Source of the DNA: Doryteuthis pealeii
Taxonomy: Eukaryota; Mollusca; Cephalopoda; Myopsida; Loliginidae
NCBI GenBank assembly: GCA_023376005.1
Contig: CM042150.1
Span: forward strand, 71,958,662 to 72,022,661
DNA length: 64,000 nucleotides
Direction: 5' to 3'
In this document: piece after piece, positions 11,385-23,040 of the stretch
Numbering within the stretch: the stretch's first letter is position 1
How the letters are laid out: each line of letters begins with the position of its first letter
Translations under genes and position numbers: made by a program
Notes under the pieces: model-generated
The model's input: the letters and a program-made list of their open reading frames with translations, nothing else
Database searches by the model: none
Told to the model about the DNA's origin: nothing

Positions 11385-12084
11385 CTAAAATATCAAGGTA
11401 AATAAAGAAAAAAAAAATCATTTTTTAAATGAGAAAATATAAATTAGAATTTCTGTTTTGATCCAGTATTTAAGTATTTCTGCCTCAATTAAAGTTTTAA
11501 ATAGATAATGATAAAATCTACATAATCATAATTATGAATAGAGTTGTAACTAGTAAATTTTTCCATTTTTTATCACACTAATCTAGCCTATGATTTAATA
11601 ACAATAAGTAAAAAAAAGTAAATACAAAGTTAGAGAAATATCAATTTACATGAGTAAAAAAATGAAACAGATTACAGAGCCAGCTGGGGAAAAATCTATG
11701 ATTCAGACATTAATCTGAAAGTGTCTTTAACTACATATACACTTTAGAATGAATACTCACTTTAGTTCATTTAGACAAAATAGAATCACTTTTTGATCCT
11801 GCATAGCAGGGTATTTTAACATTTGCCTACTTTAAACCAGTCACAGCGGCTTTCCCACCACTATGATCCTACATAAGCTACTGATGGTTAGTTCAGTATA
11901 AGAACTCAGATTACAATAATAACAGGACTTTATTTGAATAGAATGAGTTCTGAGGTGAATAGATAATCAAATTTGAAAATACCCCATCATACAGGTAAAA
12001 AAAAAGAAAATTTAGTACAGCCTTGGGGAAATTTGGTAGGCTGTTAAATTCTTCCTATAGCATTGTTGTATTTTATATATAAAA

Positions 12085-12900
12085 GAAAGTTTTTGGTATG
12101 TATGTGTCAATCTATAACTCAGAAAAGAGAGTCACTCAGATTTGAAATCTTGCATATAGATTAATATCCTTCTAACTAAGAAACACGCAAAATTTGTTAT
12201 TGATTTTTACTAAGTAAGGGATATAATTAATTAATTAAGCCAAAATCACCCAATTTGTGGACTGTCTGTATACCAGCACCTGCTGATAATAAAATATTGT
12301 TAGCTGGTTGACTTTTTGTTACAGTGATTTACAGCGATTACCAGCAGTGAAGTTTAATTTTAGTGAATAAATTTTGCAGTCTAAGCCGTTCCGCTCGGAA
12401 TTTATCACCTTCTTGATCCAATCTTTAAAATATTTATATGGTTGGAAAGAAAATGATATAATCTTTCTGAAATATGTAATTTTTATGCATTTTTATCAAT
12501 TGAATTATTTTTTACAGCGAGTTAAAAAAAAAAAATTGGCTTCAGAGAGCTGATAAGTATATTTTTTTTTAAGACTAAATTTTAAGGAAAAAACAAATTC
12601 TTTTTTCTCGCCTATTTATGATTCAATTCTTCTTTAAGATATTTATATGGTTCGAAAGAGAATGAAATAATCTTTCTAAATATGTAATTTGAGTTTTATC
12701 AATGGAATTATTTTTTACAGCGAGTTAAAAGATAATATTTTGCTTTAGTCAGCCTAGAATTCGTAGTATATATTAACATAAAATCAAATCTTATTTATCG
12801 CATATTTCTGTTCCTATCTTAAAATATTTATTTGGTTAGAAAAAAATCTTTTCATAGATTGAATTATTTTTTACAGCGATTTAAATAACATCAAATGAAA
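12085..12900 (+). repeat. Composite dispersed repeat of unknown class (copy A)
   Basis: A ~140-bp part (12085-12222, containing GGTATGTATGTGTC and CTTGCATATAGATT) and three degenerate ~150-190-bp units that each end in TTTTTTACAGCGAGTTAAA (about 12500, 12700, 12855) occur together. The same two parts, in the same order but inverted and diverged, occur at 22380-23415, so this is a dispersed family about 0.8-1 kb long. No protein coding is visible. The class is not assigned. Confidence 0.7.
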
Positions 12901-12954
12901 AAATTTAACAACAACTCAACTTTTTTTTATTAATTCACATCGTTCGTCAATGTT

Positions 12955-13113
12955 TCTGGGTCACCCTGATACAGAAAAAAACAGACACCACAAATTTTGT
13001 AATAAAACTGTTAATTTTAACTAGGGGGTTAGGGTTAGGGTTGGGTTTAGGGTTAGTTTAATGGGAAAAAATAAATAATTTGGGTTCTGTTTTTTCTGGG
13101 TCACCCTGTAATA
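12955..13113. mobile_element. MITE carrying telomere-like TTAGGG repeats (copy A)
   Basis: About 160 bp bounded by inverted copies of the motif CAGAAAAAACAGAACCC, with GGGTTAGGGTTAGGGTTGGG in the middle and CTGGGTCACCCTG at the right end. A second, non-allelic member is at 21235-21440, which shows that the telomere-like tract travels with the element. No coding capacity. Confidence 0.75.
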
Positions 13114-13189
13114 TGTTTTAATTTTCCGCACCAATTTGCAAGTTAGCCATGTGATGTCATTCAGTAGTAATAGATCTGCAAACGATTAT

Positions 13190-15430
13190 CAAACCATGTT
13201 TTATCTCCTCTACCCGGGCTTTGCCGGGTAGCGCTGCAAGTAAATAATACATAATTGTGGGATATAATTATCCATCTTAGACTGACAAACCTCCTGGATA
13301 TGGCAGAAATTCTATCTTACCATGCACGTCTGCAGCATGTTTACTATTTATGCTTTTAAGTTGAATAAAAGTTATATGCAACAATTACATATCAATGTCT
13401 TAAATATCTTATTTTCCTATTTCATGATAATTTATTAGCACATATTTTTTGTAAACATCCTTTGCCAGACAGAGCTTGATATTGAACCAATTTCACTGAT
13501 GTCAAGAAGGAATATCGATAATGATGAAAGACTTTGAGGAGAACTTCATTGAAGAATGCAAAGAGAGGATTTGTAACAAACTGTCTAACCAAAAATGATT
13601 CCAAAGGGTCTTATGAATAGTTTACTGAATGTAGTAATCTATGACGAGACACAGACAATTTTGAATAACATTTTCATAAAGTAGAAGAGGAGATATTCAC
13701 TAGACATATTCTCATCACAAGATGTCAACAGCCCTTGAAAACGTGAGACAAATTTATTCATGAACTTCCAAAATCAGCAAAAACTTCACACTTCAAAGCC
13801 ATCACAGTAGAACAATACCATGAAAAACTAGTGAGGATGCATTCATTTACGGATTATGTTTTGTGAGTATAGGCAGTGTTACTGGAAAATGTAAGTGTGA
13901 CTCTTTTGTAAAAATTTTTTGATTTTCACCAGACATTTTTATATTTTTTGGTTTTTTCTCTTCTTGTTTTTGAAAAATTTATAAAATTGGGATTGTGTAT
14001 AAATAGCATGCTGACCATTTATGGTAGTTTTTCTTTGCTTTTTGGGCTGTGGATAAGTGAGAATTTTCATTACTGTCTTGGTGCCCATGATGTAGCTGCT
14101 GAAATTCAAGAAATTTAATGGCTGTTAAAGGAATCTAATAGATTCATGCCTTTGATGCTCTAGTGTCTAACTATCTATTGAAGGTATCATTACTATTTTT
14201 TTTTACCTCTGTGTAAGGTTTTAATTTCTCAGCTGATAATTTATTTTGGTCTTTGTATGTAAAATATTGTTCGAAATAGTTTTATTCAGTTTAAGTTTTA
14301 AGAACCTGTCATTTTTAAGTTGCTAATATCCCTTAGGTAAAATATTCAAGGGAAGTATGTCTTTTGTGATGGAAAATTTTGTTTTCAGAAGAACAAAACT
14401 TCTCACACAGAGATCCTTTGAGATTTCCAAGGCATTTTTGTGTGGAAACATCATCTCTATCATGACTAATGAATTCAAATCCTGTCCTCTTTACACTGAT
14501 TTTCTTTGGCCTTGCAAAACTGACTCCCTGATTGGAAAAAGTTGAACATTTGGAGGCAAATCCAACATATGTTCATATTAAGTATTCTGGTTACAGGGAA
14601 TCTACAGTCCTATGGCCAGACTATGGAAGTGAAAGACATTGGGAAAATTCCACTTCCCTGATAATACAATGGAAGAACCAGTCCCTTGTTCTCTCTCAAG
14701 CAGAAGCAGGCTCCTCAACAAATATTGACTTGTCTAACTTTATCTATAATAAGTTTTTCAAGTGAGTCCATTCAATTACAACAGTAATCCCTTTCGTTCA
14801 GCAAACTGCTCTCACAGTAACCGCATTCGTCTGACGTTCGTTGTTCTTTACCCAAAAACAGTAGTCTGCCGAAATCCAACTCTCTCGCAGTCACTTCCTT
14901 CACTCTTGTCATACATCACTGTCTTCATCAGCAAGAACTCAAATGCAACTCCGCCTTCTGTTAAGACAGGCCTTAAATGATCACACTAACATCCGACATC
15001 CGAATCAATCACAGTCTAGTGATTTTACAAGTGCGCAAACGAAGTAGTCCGCCATCAATCCACAACTCATGATTCAGGAGGATGTGAGTTCAATCTTCCC
15101 AATTGCCCGTTACAAATCCCCTGATCTTATTTTACTCACCAGATTATAGTTGTGTTATCTTTGGACCACTACGTGTGTGTTTTCTCGTCACATTATCCTA
15201 ATTTATTATTTCTGTTTACACTTGTATGATTTTGCTTAGCAACGGAAAATGTTGTATACTATCTAGATAACTGGTGTGTATCAACTATCCACTGATATAG
15301 CAGACATACCATCTTGGCAATGCAGCTCACCAGAATGTTTAACGGATAATGCCTTAAATATGAAGTATTTTAGTTATATGACACTAATTATATAGCAATG
15401 TCTTATATATTGGCCATTTTATTTCCCTCA
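13190..15430 (+). mobile_element. Decayed Ty3/gypsy-like LTR retrotransposon, internally deleted (copy A)
   Basis: Plus-strand remnant. At 13630-13900 the frame-broken translation contains FTRHILITRCQQP, then EQYHEKLVRDAFIYGL and QCLLENVSVTL, the layout of invertebrate Ty3/gypsy Gag (F-A-R-H ... A-E-x-Y-R-x-E-x-I-R-D-A-F-I-x-G-L ... Q-R-L-L-E-N). At 14555-14610 PTYVHIKYSGYREST resembles the C-terminal end of integrase in the same elements. Protease, reverse transcriptase and RNase H are missing. Diverged but alignable sequences at about 13240-13430 and 15265-15430 (GATATGGCAGAA..CATGCAG / GATATAGCAGACATACCA..ATGCAG) look like the two LTRs. Numerous stops and frameshifts: inactive. Confidence 0.65.
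13211..13230. other. GC-rich hairpin (copy A)
   Basis: TACCCGG, a 6-base loop and CCGGGTA form a perfect 7-bp stem inside the 5' LTR-like segment; in copy B it is at 38944-38963. The stem stands out in AT-rich DNA. Function unknown. Confidence 0.7.
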
Positions 15431-17344
15431 AAGTTTCCTTTTCATTTTCATATGAATCTACTTTTGATTGGTTCTTATATTCTTTTTCTTAATCAACAAT
15501 CAACTTGTTCTTATCACAAGATTTCCATTTACCATTTCATAACAACATATTGTTTTAAATTTCTTGTCCAAGAATGGTGTATTTAATTATATGAAAAGTA
15601 TAATATTGTTTGTTTTACATTATAGGTAATAATCTTTCCTGTTTGTCTTTCATTAAAAAGTTGTTTGTTATTTGTCACAATTAAAAAAATAAACACAGAA
15701 TTGTTAAAAAGTAATTGTTACATAAAAGATTAATATAATATAAGAGAAATATTGAGAAATTCATAGAAATTCCTATATATTAAAATAATGATCAACTGAC
15801 AATGATTTCCAGTTTTTCAAAATAGAACTGTTACTACAAAAGATGAATCCACATCCAAGAGAAAAGAGATTTACTGATTATATTTTTTATATATCTTATG
15901 CTATTTATATTATTCTGTGAAATTTTCAAGTTTTGTAGAGAAAATCTTTTTTAAATCTAAGGAGTAAAACTTGAAGGAATTATTTCATTCAAATTTTTTT
16001 CTAAATCTGATTGCTATAATATTTATTACATCTACAATTTGAAGAACTTTCTGTATATGCTAATTATTAATGTTTAATTAAATATGAATAATTATTTAAT
16101 ACAAAAATATCTCTTCTTTTTTTCTTTTGAAGTCTGGAAATTTAAATTTTATACAGTAGTTATATCTCTGCAGCCACATATTTCTCTTGAGGAACAATTT
16201 TTTTTACATTAAGATTTTCTCCTGGGACTAATTCATACCAAAAACTCTACACAATTATTAATTATAGATACATTTACATTTAATAATATATGAAAAATTA
16301 AGTAAATAGTCTTTCATAATCATTAAGCATTCAATAAATTAACAAAAGTGAAAATTTACACAATTTTTCATACTGAATAATCGCAAGGTACCAGATTTGA
16401 TACTAGTTCCAGCTCCGAAGCACAGGAGTAGCACAGCTTGGGTAATTTGATCTGTGCATATGGGAACTGACGGTAGGTATGGTAGACCCACTTCAGCAAA
16501 ACAATCTCCCTGATCTAGTGCTATCGAAAAGAGTATAAACTCCTTGCTGTTTGGCTGATACTGACAATAGGCCATTCTGGCGGACTTTACTTTACTAAAC
16601 AACATATACAGTTGATTAATATTCTTATTCACCAAGAATAAAGAACAAAATGAAAATACTTACTAAATATGTTGCTGTTATTGGCCCCGTGTTATCCATA
16701 CATATTTCAACTTTTTGTTTACACTCCAGCACCTGAAAAGATTTTTTGTAAATCAATGATTTTTTTCAACAATTTTAGTTTAAAAGTTAAGCATCTAAGA
16801 AGTTTGCTAACAATACATAAAGAGAAAAGATAATAGTCTGGCATATGGATTTTTTTAAACTTCTGATAGATGGAGGGGTAACATTGCCATGATTATTAAC
16901 CAAATAACTGTCTGTTTTATAAGAACAACAACAGATGTAGTAATAAGCAAATTATCAGTTTCCTAATATTGTGCCAATACTTCTAAATTCTATATTTTCT
17001 TGACTTTTATTTTGATGAAGCTATAAAAAATCTTATTTAAATGAAACTTAATAAAAAAAAACTATTAAAAACATAATAAATATTTCATTTATATTCTGTT
17101 GAGCAAGCTTAATAAAGATGAATTTTAACAATCATTTACATTTCTGAGGATTTATGGCTTAACAGTTACAAGCACAAATAATTAATATGGCTGAGTTTCC
17201 ATTCACTATGATAATGCTCTTAGGAAAGCATTTTATTAATTCTCTCCATAACTGTAGGAAAAGGTAATTTACCTTAGTGGTTTATAATAAGTCAGGTCAG
17301 GGATAATTCCATGTTACTGGTACCATGACAACTATTGCATGTTA
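15431..17344. other. AT-rich region with a candidate spliced exon, copy A
   Basis: Mostly AT-rich. Two higher-GC islands are on the minus strand. 16664-16732 has acceptor TTTTCAG and donor GTAAGT and reads VLECKQKVEICMDN, with Asn-rich glycosylation-like sequence after it. 16380-16580 is open on the minus strand but in different frames in A and B. Both could be 5' exons of the receptor ectodomain (Cys-containing, glycosylated) or unrelated. Confidence 0.3.
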
Positions 17345-17600
17345 TTTTGAGAGGAGATGGGTGCCACCAGGAACTCCCTACGCTTGCAACAAGAGATATC
17401 AGGAAGGGGAATTTATTCAACATGGCACCCTGAAAACGTAATAGGTTATGGGAAACATCCATCCATCCAAAGCCAAAAAATCTTCATAAATTGATAGCCA
17501 ACTATTTGAAGAGCCTAATGTAATATATTTGAAGTAGAACTCTGGGATTCATAGGATTTTTTTATCATTTAGGAATTGTCTCTTCATTTTCATTCATTTT
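17345..17600 (-). CDS. Unidentified minus-strand open segment (copy A)
   Basis: In copy B (43086-43349) this region is a clean 87-codon ORF with peptides such as NSWLSIYEDFFGFGWMDV and FPFLISLVAMRREYLVAP; copy A has small frameshifts. It is hydrophobic in the middle, has no recognised domain and no clear splice sites. It may be a chance ORF, an untranslated exon or a transposon fragment. Confidence 0.2.
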
Positions 17601-17696
17601 CAACAAAAAAAAAAACAGGTAAAAAATAATAATTTTCATTTTATACAATTTTTTAAAAGGCAGAAAAAAAATTGAATATATTTGTTACAATCATTG

Positions 17697-17815
17697 GGTA
17701 TCCCATCATGGTGTAATGGTTAACAAGCTAGTTTTGAAGATCCATTACTACTGAATAGCAAGGTGATCCTAGCAGGATGCTTGATACTTGTGACCTTATG
17801 TCACATCCTACCCTG
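17697..17815 (+). repeat. tRNA-derived SINE head (copy A)
   Basis: TGGTGTAATGG fits the pol III A box and GGTGATCCT, about 52 bases on, is a one-base-deleted B box (copy B: GGTTGATCCT). The segment starts with TATCCCATCATGG, like the 5' end of a tRNA. A body and tail continue to about 17900. No intact tRNA fold, so a SINE or tRNA pseudogene. Confidence 0.5.
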
Positions 17816-17819
17816 ATGA

Positions 17820-19140
17820 TTGAGTTGGGTAAATATCTACTTCTTATATTCATTATATAAACATGAAGCATAAAGAATTTGAGGCTCAAAGACCAAGTAG
17901 ATAAATGTCCTTTTAAGAAATAATGATAAGTCAGGGATTGTTTCTTTATTTTTGGTACAATGTAAACAAGTACAACCTGTCATGAACCCAATAGTTTATG
18001 GGAAATATCCATCATATCTGTTCCTGAATAAAATGCACAATTTTAATAAAGGCATATACACTTTAAGATCATAATAAAGGCATATAAACTTTAAAAATTG
18101 CATATATTATATATAATTTAAATATATTAAGCAAGTACTATCTTAATATCTGCAATGGAATTAAAAATATACCTCTTACCCTCCTGGTCAACAAATAAGG
18201 AAGTATGATTTTAGAAGGCATAGTCATGATTGACTGCTTTCAAAGTTAACAAGTGTTATAAATATTTACAATTACATGATATGGATAACAATTGAGTTTT
18301 ATAATATTATAATTATTATATAAAACAGAGAATAGTCTATGCTATTTTGAGTTGATTCTTTTCAAATGAAATAAATATTTGATGATGCAGCCATAATTTG
18401 TTCAAAATATTAAGTTAATAATGAAATCTCAGTTGCATCTCAGTAAGCCAATATTAATATCAGAGCGTCCAAAACTCAAATGACAAAAGTATTATTTTAA
18501 GGGAACTCAGTGGCCCAATCATTGGTATAAAAAATTGACACTAAAATGAAAAATTATGTTTTTGAACCAATCAGAAAAAAATTTAAAAAACTCATTTCAA
18601 AAGGCCCCTCCAGGAGTCTATTCCAAATTTGAACATTTTACTTACCAGACTTTTCACTACTCAAACACACGCACACACACTTGCATTATCTTCCAACACT
18701 TCTACCCTGCAATTTACAACACACAAAGATGATTCTAACACAAAGTTGAAAACTGATAATCATATTGATCAAGACGCTATACAAATTGCACTAACTTGCA
18801 GTACTTATCCTTATTGACAACAGGTTTTAAGATAGTCACTGACGTTCATATATTATGTTGTGTTAAGATCTTTTATTTACTTATACCTAACATCCATCTC
18901 ACTTTCAAAATCTAATATCACAAACAGGTTTAAACAAATGTGTCCAGGTTCATTTCAATTGCCACTAAATTGTTGCAATAAATCCAACAAGGAACGTGTT
19001 CACATGTCAAACATTAGCTCTCATCACACACACACACACACTACAAAAGTCAACATGGAATGTGATCAAAGTCACCAGTATTAGATATTCACATTGAAAT
19101 AAGAAATAGAAAATTAAGAAATGAAAAATAAATGGACATA
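17820..19140. other. No recognised gene, copy A
   Basis: AT-rich sequence with a duplicated AATAAAGGCATATA motif near 18045-18085 and short CA runs near 18665 and 19027. Short plus-strand ORFs (18629-18817, 18860-19084) lack family or splice support. Confidence 0.4.
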
Positions 19141-19149
19141 AACAGGAGT

Positions 19150-20060
19150 TAATGTCTGTAAAAGAAAAGTTTGAAATAATTAGAATTAATGAAATAGAAT
19201 TTAATTCAAAAAAGTTAAACACAAATCAGTCCTAAGAGTTAAATATAAGAAAGCAAACAGTGAAGTGGGCTAAAGAGAAGAAATCATAGAGTGTAGAGAT
19301 AATTGGATGGAATAATATTTAATGATGAATCATATATCTGCATTTTGTCTAGTGTCATGCCAATGAAATATATAATAATGACTGCCTGGTGAAAACAAAA
19401 CAAAAAATCACCCAGTCATTTATGATATGGAGTTGTATGTCAAGTAAAAGACTGGGGAGATGGCAGAGTCATTACATCAACAGTCAATACAATTAAATTT
19501 TGATAATTTTCTATTCAATCAATAGAATATATATTTGAGGGTAAGAAAGTCATTTTTCAGAATGACAATGTATCTTCTCACAGAGCAAAGAGAGACAAAG
19601 CATATCAATTTAATAAAATGGGGAGGTTTGGGGAATGTGGACCACCCTTCATCACCATTGCTCCCTGGTCCACTCTGACCCAGAGTGGTAGTACCTGTTA
19701 GGGTTCCATCTATGGGTTAAATAGAAAAATGTATTTATAAAAAAATTGTATTATCCATTAAGAATTGATTTATTTCAAAACTTTATCGGCATTAAATGAC
19801 CCACTGAGGTTGATATGCTGTAAAACAAAACAAACCAAACCAATTTAATAAAATGGCCAGTACCAGCCCAGATCTTAATTTAATCAAATGTATGGGCAAA
19901 ATAAAAAAAAACTGGTCCAAGACATAGCTCCAAACTGTAAGGCTAATTTTTCAAGCACTATTCAAGAAGATGAAAAGCAGGTTGATGAAAAATATTGTTT
20001 TTTGTTAGTTAAATCTTGAAGAATTGAGGCTGTCATAAAATACTGATGAGGTTTTTTTTT
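19150..20060 (+). pseudogene. Tc1/mariner-type transposase remnant (copy A)
   Basis: Degenerate DDE transposase on the plus strand. Visible in order: a WAKEKK segment, FNDES (first catalytic Asp) near 19320, a worn V-W-G-x-x-S region, FQNDNVSSHRAKRDKAYQF (second Asp, in the Q-D-N position) at about 19555-19610, then after an inserted retroposon WPV-SPDLNLI near 19855 and a tail resembling IQERWKQVDE and RIEAVIK. Stops and frameshifts throughout. The third acidic residue region reads IK instead of IE, so it is inactive. Confidence 0.85.
19622..19840 (+). mobile_element. Retroposed insertion in the Tc1 remnant, 16-bp TSD (copy A)
   Basis: A 219-bp insert is flanked by the perfect 16-bp direct repeat CAATTTAATAAAATGG at 19606-19621 and 19841-19856, which is continuous transposase sequence when one copy is removed. 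The insert ends in an A-rich tail (GTAAAACAAAACAAACC). A target-site duplication of this length plus an A-rich end is the signature of LINE-mediated retroposition, so this is a SINE or a 5'-truncated retroposon. Class not identified. Confidence 0.85.
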
Positions 20061-21119
20061 TTTGGATTCCAAAATTCTTTCTTCAAAATTTAGTGATTCC
20101 ATAAATTTTTTCCTCTTCTTTATGTTGAAAAAAAATTTAATAAATAAAATACATTATTTTAATTAAGTTTAGATATTTATATAAAATAGGTTTGCTTAGT
20201 TTATTTTCATGGATTAAAAATAATGTAAGAAATGTTTGTAAGTCCATATTTTTTGTTAGGGGTTGTATGATGCTAATATGAACCTTAATTTGGGTTCATC
20301 TTTATGAAAACAGATGTTCAATTTATCTTAGATATACTTCTAAACTGGATCTTTATTTCTGCATGTTTTTTTATACAAATATATATGTAGAATGTTATTA
20401 TTGCTAAATCACGGTAGCTTAAAAGGAACACAACAACAAAAAATAATATTTGCATTTTCTTTTTCTCTTCAACTTACTATTCGTAATTTCAAAATGATTG
20501 TAATATAACATTAAAGCTTTATTTCATTTACAAAAATGAAAAGTAAAGATTTTGTTATCTTACATCTGCTGTTATGGAGATTTAAAAAGAAAAAGGTAGA
20601 TATATAATAGTAATGTACAAAAGTTTAAAAAAAATAAAATTAAAATATGATAAAATAAATGAATGAATTATGTGAATAAAAAGTTTGTTACTTTACAAAA
20701 GATAGTTTAAGTATTTTTAAAGGTAATATTTTATGCCAGGTAATGTTCGAAAGTTTGGTTGAATCTAGCCAAAAATTACAGAGATTTAGTGATATGGTGA
20801 ATGGACATTTGAATTAATATAAAATGTTCCTGCTGAATTCAACAACTTCACAAAATGATTCACCAAGACAAATAAAGGAATATTGGTTAACTACAATATA
20901 AAACATTACATAATCAGTTTTTTTATTCGGTGATATTTGTTCTCAATTGTATTATTTTTTGTGAACAGGATGTGGGGAAAAACAAGTCAGACTTTGTGAA
21001 AGCTGGGATTATTTGACATTGTGCAAAAGACCTCTCTTTTAAACTGACCATGTGTCAAATGTGCTTCTAAAGAAAGGTGGTTAACATTCGAGTTACAGAA
21101 TAAGTTTAAACTCTTGCAA
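20061..21119. other. AT-rich end of block A
   Basis: No recognised gene. A plus-strand segment after the acceptor-like GTGAACAG (20961-20968) is short and Cys-rich; copy B has it in a clean frame. Block A stops at the following N. Confidence 0.4.
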
Positions 21120-21120
21120 N
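21120..21120. other. Single N marking a breakpoint
   Basis: The only ambiguous base in the window. A/B homology is lost exactly here: B continues with ATTTGATTAG while A continues with unrelated sequence. It is most likely a contig join or collapsed gap. Confidence 0.9.
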
Positions 21121-21815
21121 ATTTATTTTTCGAGTTTTCAGGGTGCTCATTTTCCCCGATATAGTTATAGATATTCGAACCCCCATATCGAAACCGCTCT
21201 ATCTTAACAGTTGGGCTGAATTTGCACTAAGGTATCAAAATTAAAGTGACACAGAAAAAAACAGAACCCACAAATTTTGTAATAAACTGTAAATTCAAGT
21301 AGGGGGGTTAGATTTGGGGTTAGGGTTAGGGTTAGGTTAGGGTTGGTGTTGGGGTTGGTGTTTAAGGTAAGTTTAATGGGAAAATAAATTAAATAATTTG
21401 GGTTCTTTTTTTCTGGGCCACCCTAACTTTGACACATTTGCGCCAGTTTCCTTTCGAGCGAGCAGTTCCGATATGGGGTTCGATTTACTATAAACTTATA
21501 CGGGAAATGAGCACCCCTGAAAACTCCAAAAAATAAAGAACTTTCAAGAATTTTAAAAAAATCTGATTGATTTGGTGTGTAATCGATAATAATCCATTGA
21601 AGGAAAAATAAATATTTAAATAAAATTTTCTTTTTAGCGGTTCCGATAAGGGGGTCAATTACGATAAACTTATACGGGAAACTGAGCACCCCTGAAAACT
21701 CGAAAAATAAATAACTTTTTTGAATTTTTTTTACAGTCTGATAGATTGGTGTGCAATCGATAATAATCCATGAAAGAGAAAAAAAAATTAAAAACAAAAA
21801 TTTTAGAGGGGTGTT
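21121..21815. repeat. ~175-bp repeat: two direct units and one inverted unit
   Basis: Units at about 21464-21640 and 21641-21815 are direct repeats (shared AAACTTATACGGGAAA, GAGCACCCCTGAAAACTC and TCGATAATAATCCAT). A third copy of the first part is inverted at 21121-21205, starting right after the N, and the MITE at 21235-21440 lies between the opposing copies. The 124-codon minus ORF 21423-21797 is a by-product. Class unknown. Confidence 0.8.
21235..21440. mobile_element. Second MITE with telomere-like repeats
   Basis: Bounded by AAAGTGACACAGAAAAAA on the left and its diverged inverse (TTTTTCTGGGCCACCCTAACTTT) on the right, with GGGTTAGGGTTAGGGTTAGG inside at 21318-21345. It matches the MITE at 12955-13113 in ends and interior. 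A partial left end (TGTCAAAATTAAGTGACC) recurs at about 25831-25850. Confidence 0.75.
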
Positions 21816-23040
21816 CCAAAAGTTCAGGTCCGCCCTATTTAAAAAAAAATCTGCCTATTTATTTATCATTAGAATTATGATAAATTAAAGAACACATTTT
21901 CTCATTCAAGTTACGTACATTAAAATCATTTTTATTTTATGTTTAAGGTAAGAACATATCATACACTGTTTTGTTTATATACGAAATGTTAACTACATCG
22001 TATTTTTATTATAATTTTTGTTTTATTTTATTTACAATACGAATACAACTATGTTTACTTAGTTACGAAATAAGTAGTTATAATTTAACTTCCTATTTTT
22101 GTAAAAGCTTTTCTTTCTAAAATTCTTTTGTTTTTAATTTTTTCGTATATATTACAAATGAGTTGATTATATTATATTTATTAATAAACGAAATAAAATG
22201 TATTAAACAATAATAAGCGCTTATTATTTATTTAATAAATAATAAGCGCTTATTATTGTTTTTTTACTTCGCTCTTTCTTACCAAAAAATATTTGTAAGA
22301 CAGATTATTTCATTTCTTTTCTAACTAAATTAATATTTTAAAGACAGGAATAAAAAGATTGCGATATGAATAAGATTTGATTTTTTCGTTAAAACATACT
22401 TTTGCTGTCCGAAGCAAAATAATTTTTTTCTAACTCGCTATATAAAAATAATTCAATGATAGACTCGTACAAATTATAAATTGAGCAAGATTATTTTCTC
22501 TTCTTTTCACGAAAAGTTTCACTGAAACTCCAGTTTGAAAATAATAATAGTATTTTGGGACAATTTTAAATTCAGTTTTTAATTGCTTGATAAGTTAGAA
22601 ATAGATTGTAATTTATTTCTTTGAATTTTTCTACATGACAATTCAAATCTAGTTCTTAACGATAAGAGAATGCAATATCTATTTTGCTTACATTTTAAAA
22701 CGTTTCATTAGTTCTCTAAACTATTAAGACTTTTTTTTTAAAACCATTAGTATTAATTACAAAACAACTCGTTTTATCATTTTTTTTTATTTACATTTAT
22801 ACAACCCTATACTGGTGACTGATTTTTATTGACATTTAAAATCTTATTTAAAAAAATGTAACCGTAAACTTGTGTTTTGAAACAATTTTCATTTTTCTAC
22901 AATTTTTTGTGCATGACAACAATTTAAATTAAGTGAGTGTACATTGTACAATAAAAGTTAGTTTCAAAAACATACGATAAATATAAATAAATATTTAGAA
23001 AGATTATAAAAAAACGAATTTATTTTACGTTAAAATTTAG
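21816..23040. other. AT-rich single-copy region with palindrome and repeat remnant
   Basis: Very AT-rich. It starts with GTGTTCCAAAAGTTCAGGTC (21812), reminiscent of a Tc/mariner terminal repeat but unpaired. At 22385-22520 it holds an inverted, diverged unit of the composite repeat seen at 12085-12900 (TAACTCGCTATATAAAAATA). No gene. Confidence 0.5.
22205..22261. other. 57-bp nested palindrome
   Basis: Two copies of the self-palindromic AATAATAAGCGCTTATTATT are arranged so that the full 57 bp is itself an inverted repeat with a 5-base centre (26-bp arms). It could extrude as a cruciform or transcribe as a hairpin. Not near a recognised gene. Confidence 0.9.

Larger units (their letters stand above)
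1..21119. repeat. Duplicated block A (direct copy of block B)
   Basis: The whole block aligns collinearly with 26466 to about 46895 in the same orientation; base 1 corresponds to 26466. Differences are mainly one- or two-base indels in homopolymers, occasional substitutions, and different lengths of the 48-bp and 32-bp tandem arrays. Every transposon insertion is shared, so the two copies are alleles, very recent duplicates or an assembly duplication. Collinearity ends at the N at 21120. The uniform low-level indel pattern is what uncorrected long-read data look like, so I favour haplotype or assembly duplication. Confidence 0.95.

Noticed and set aside
21318..21345. True telomere or chromosome end
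   Set aside because: The TTAGGG tract is short, degenerate and inside a MITE that also occurs elsewhere in the window.
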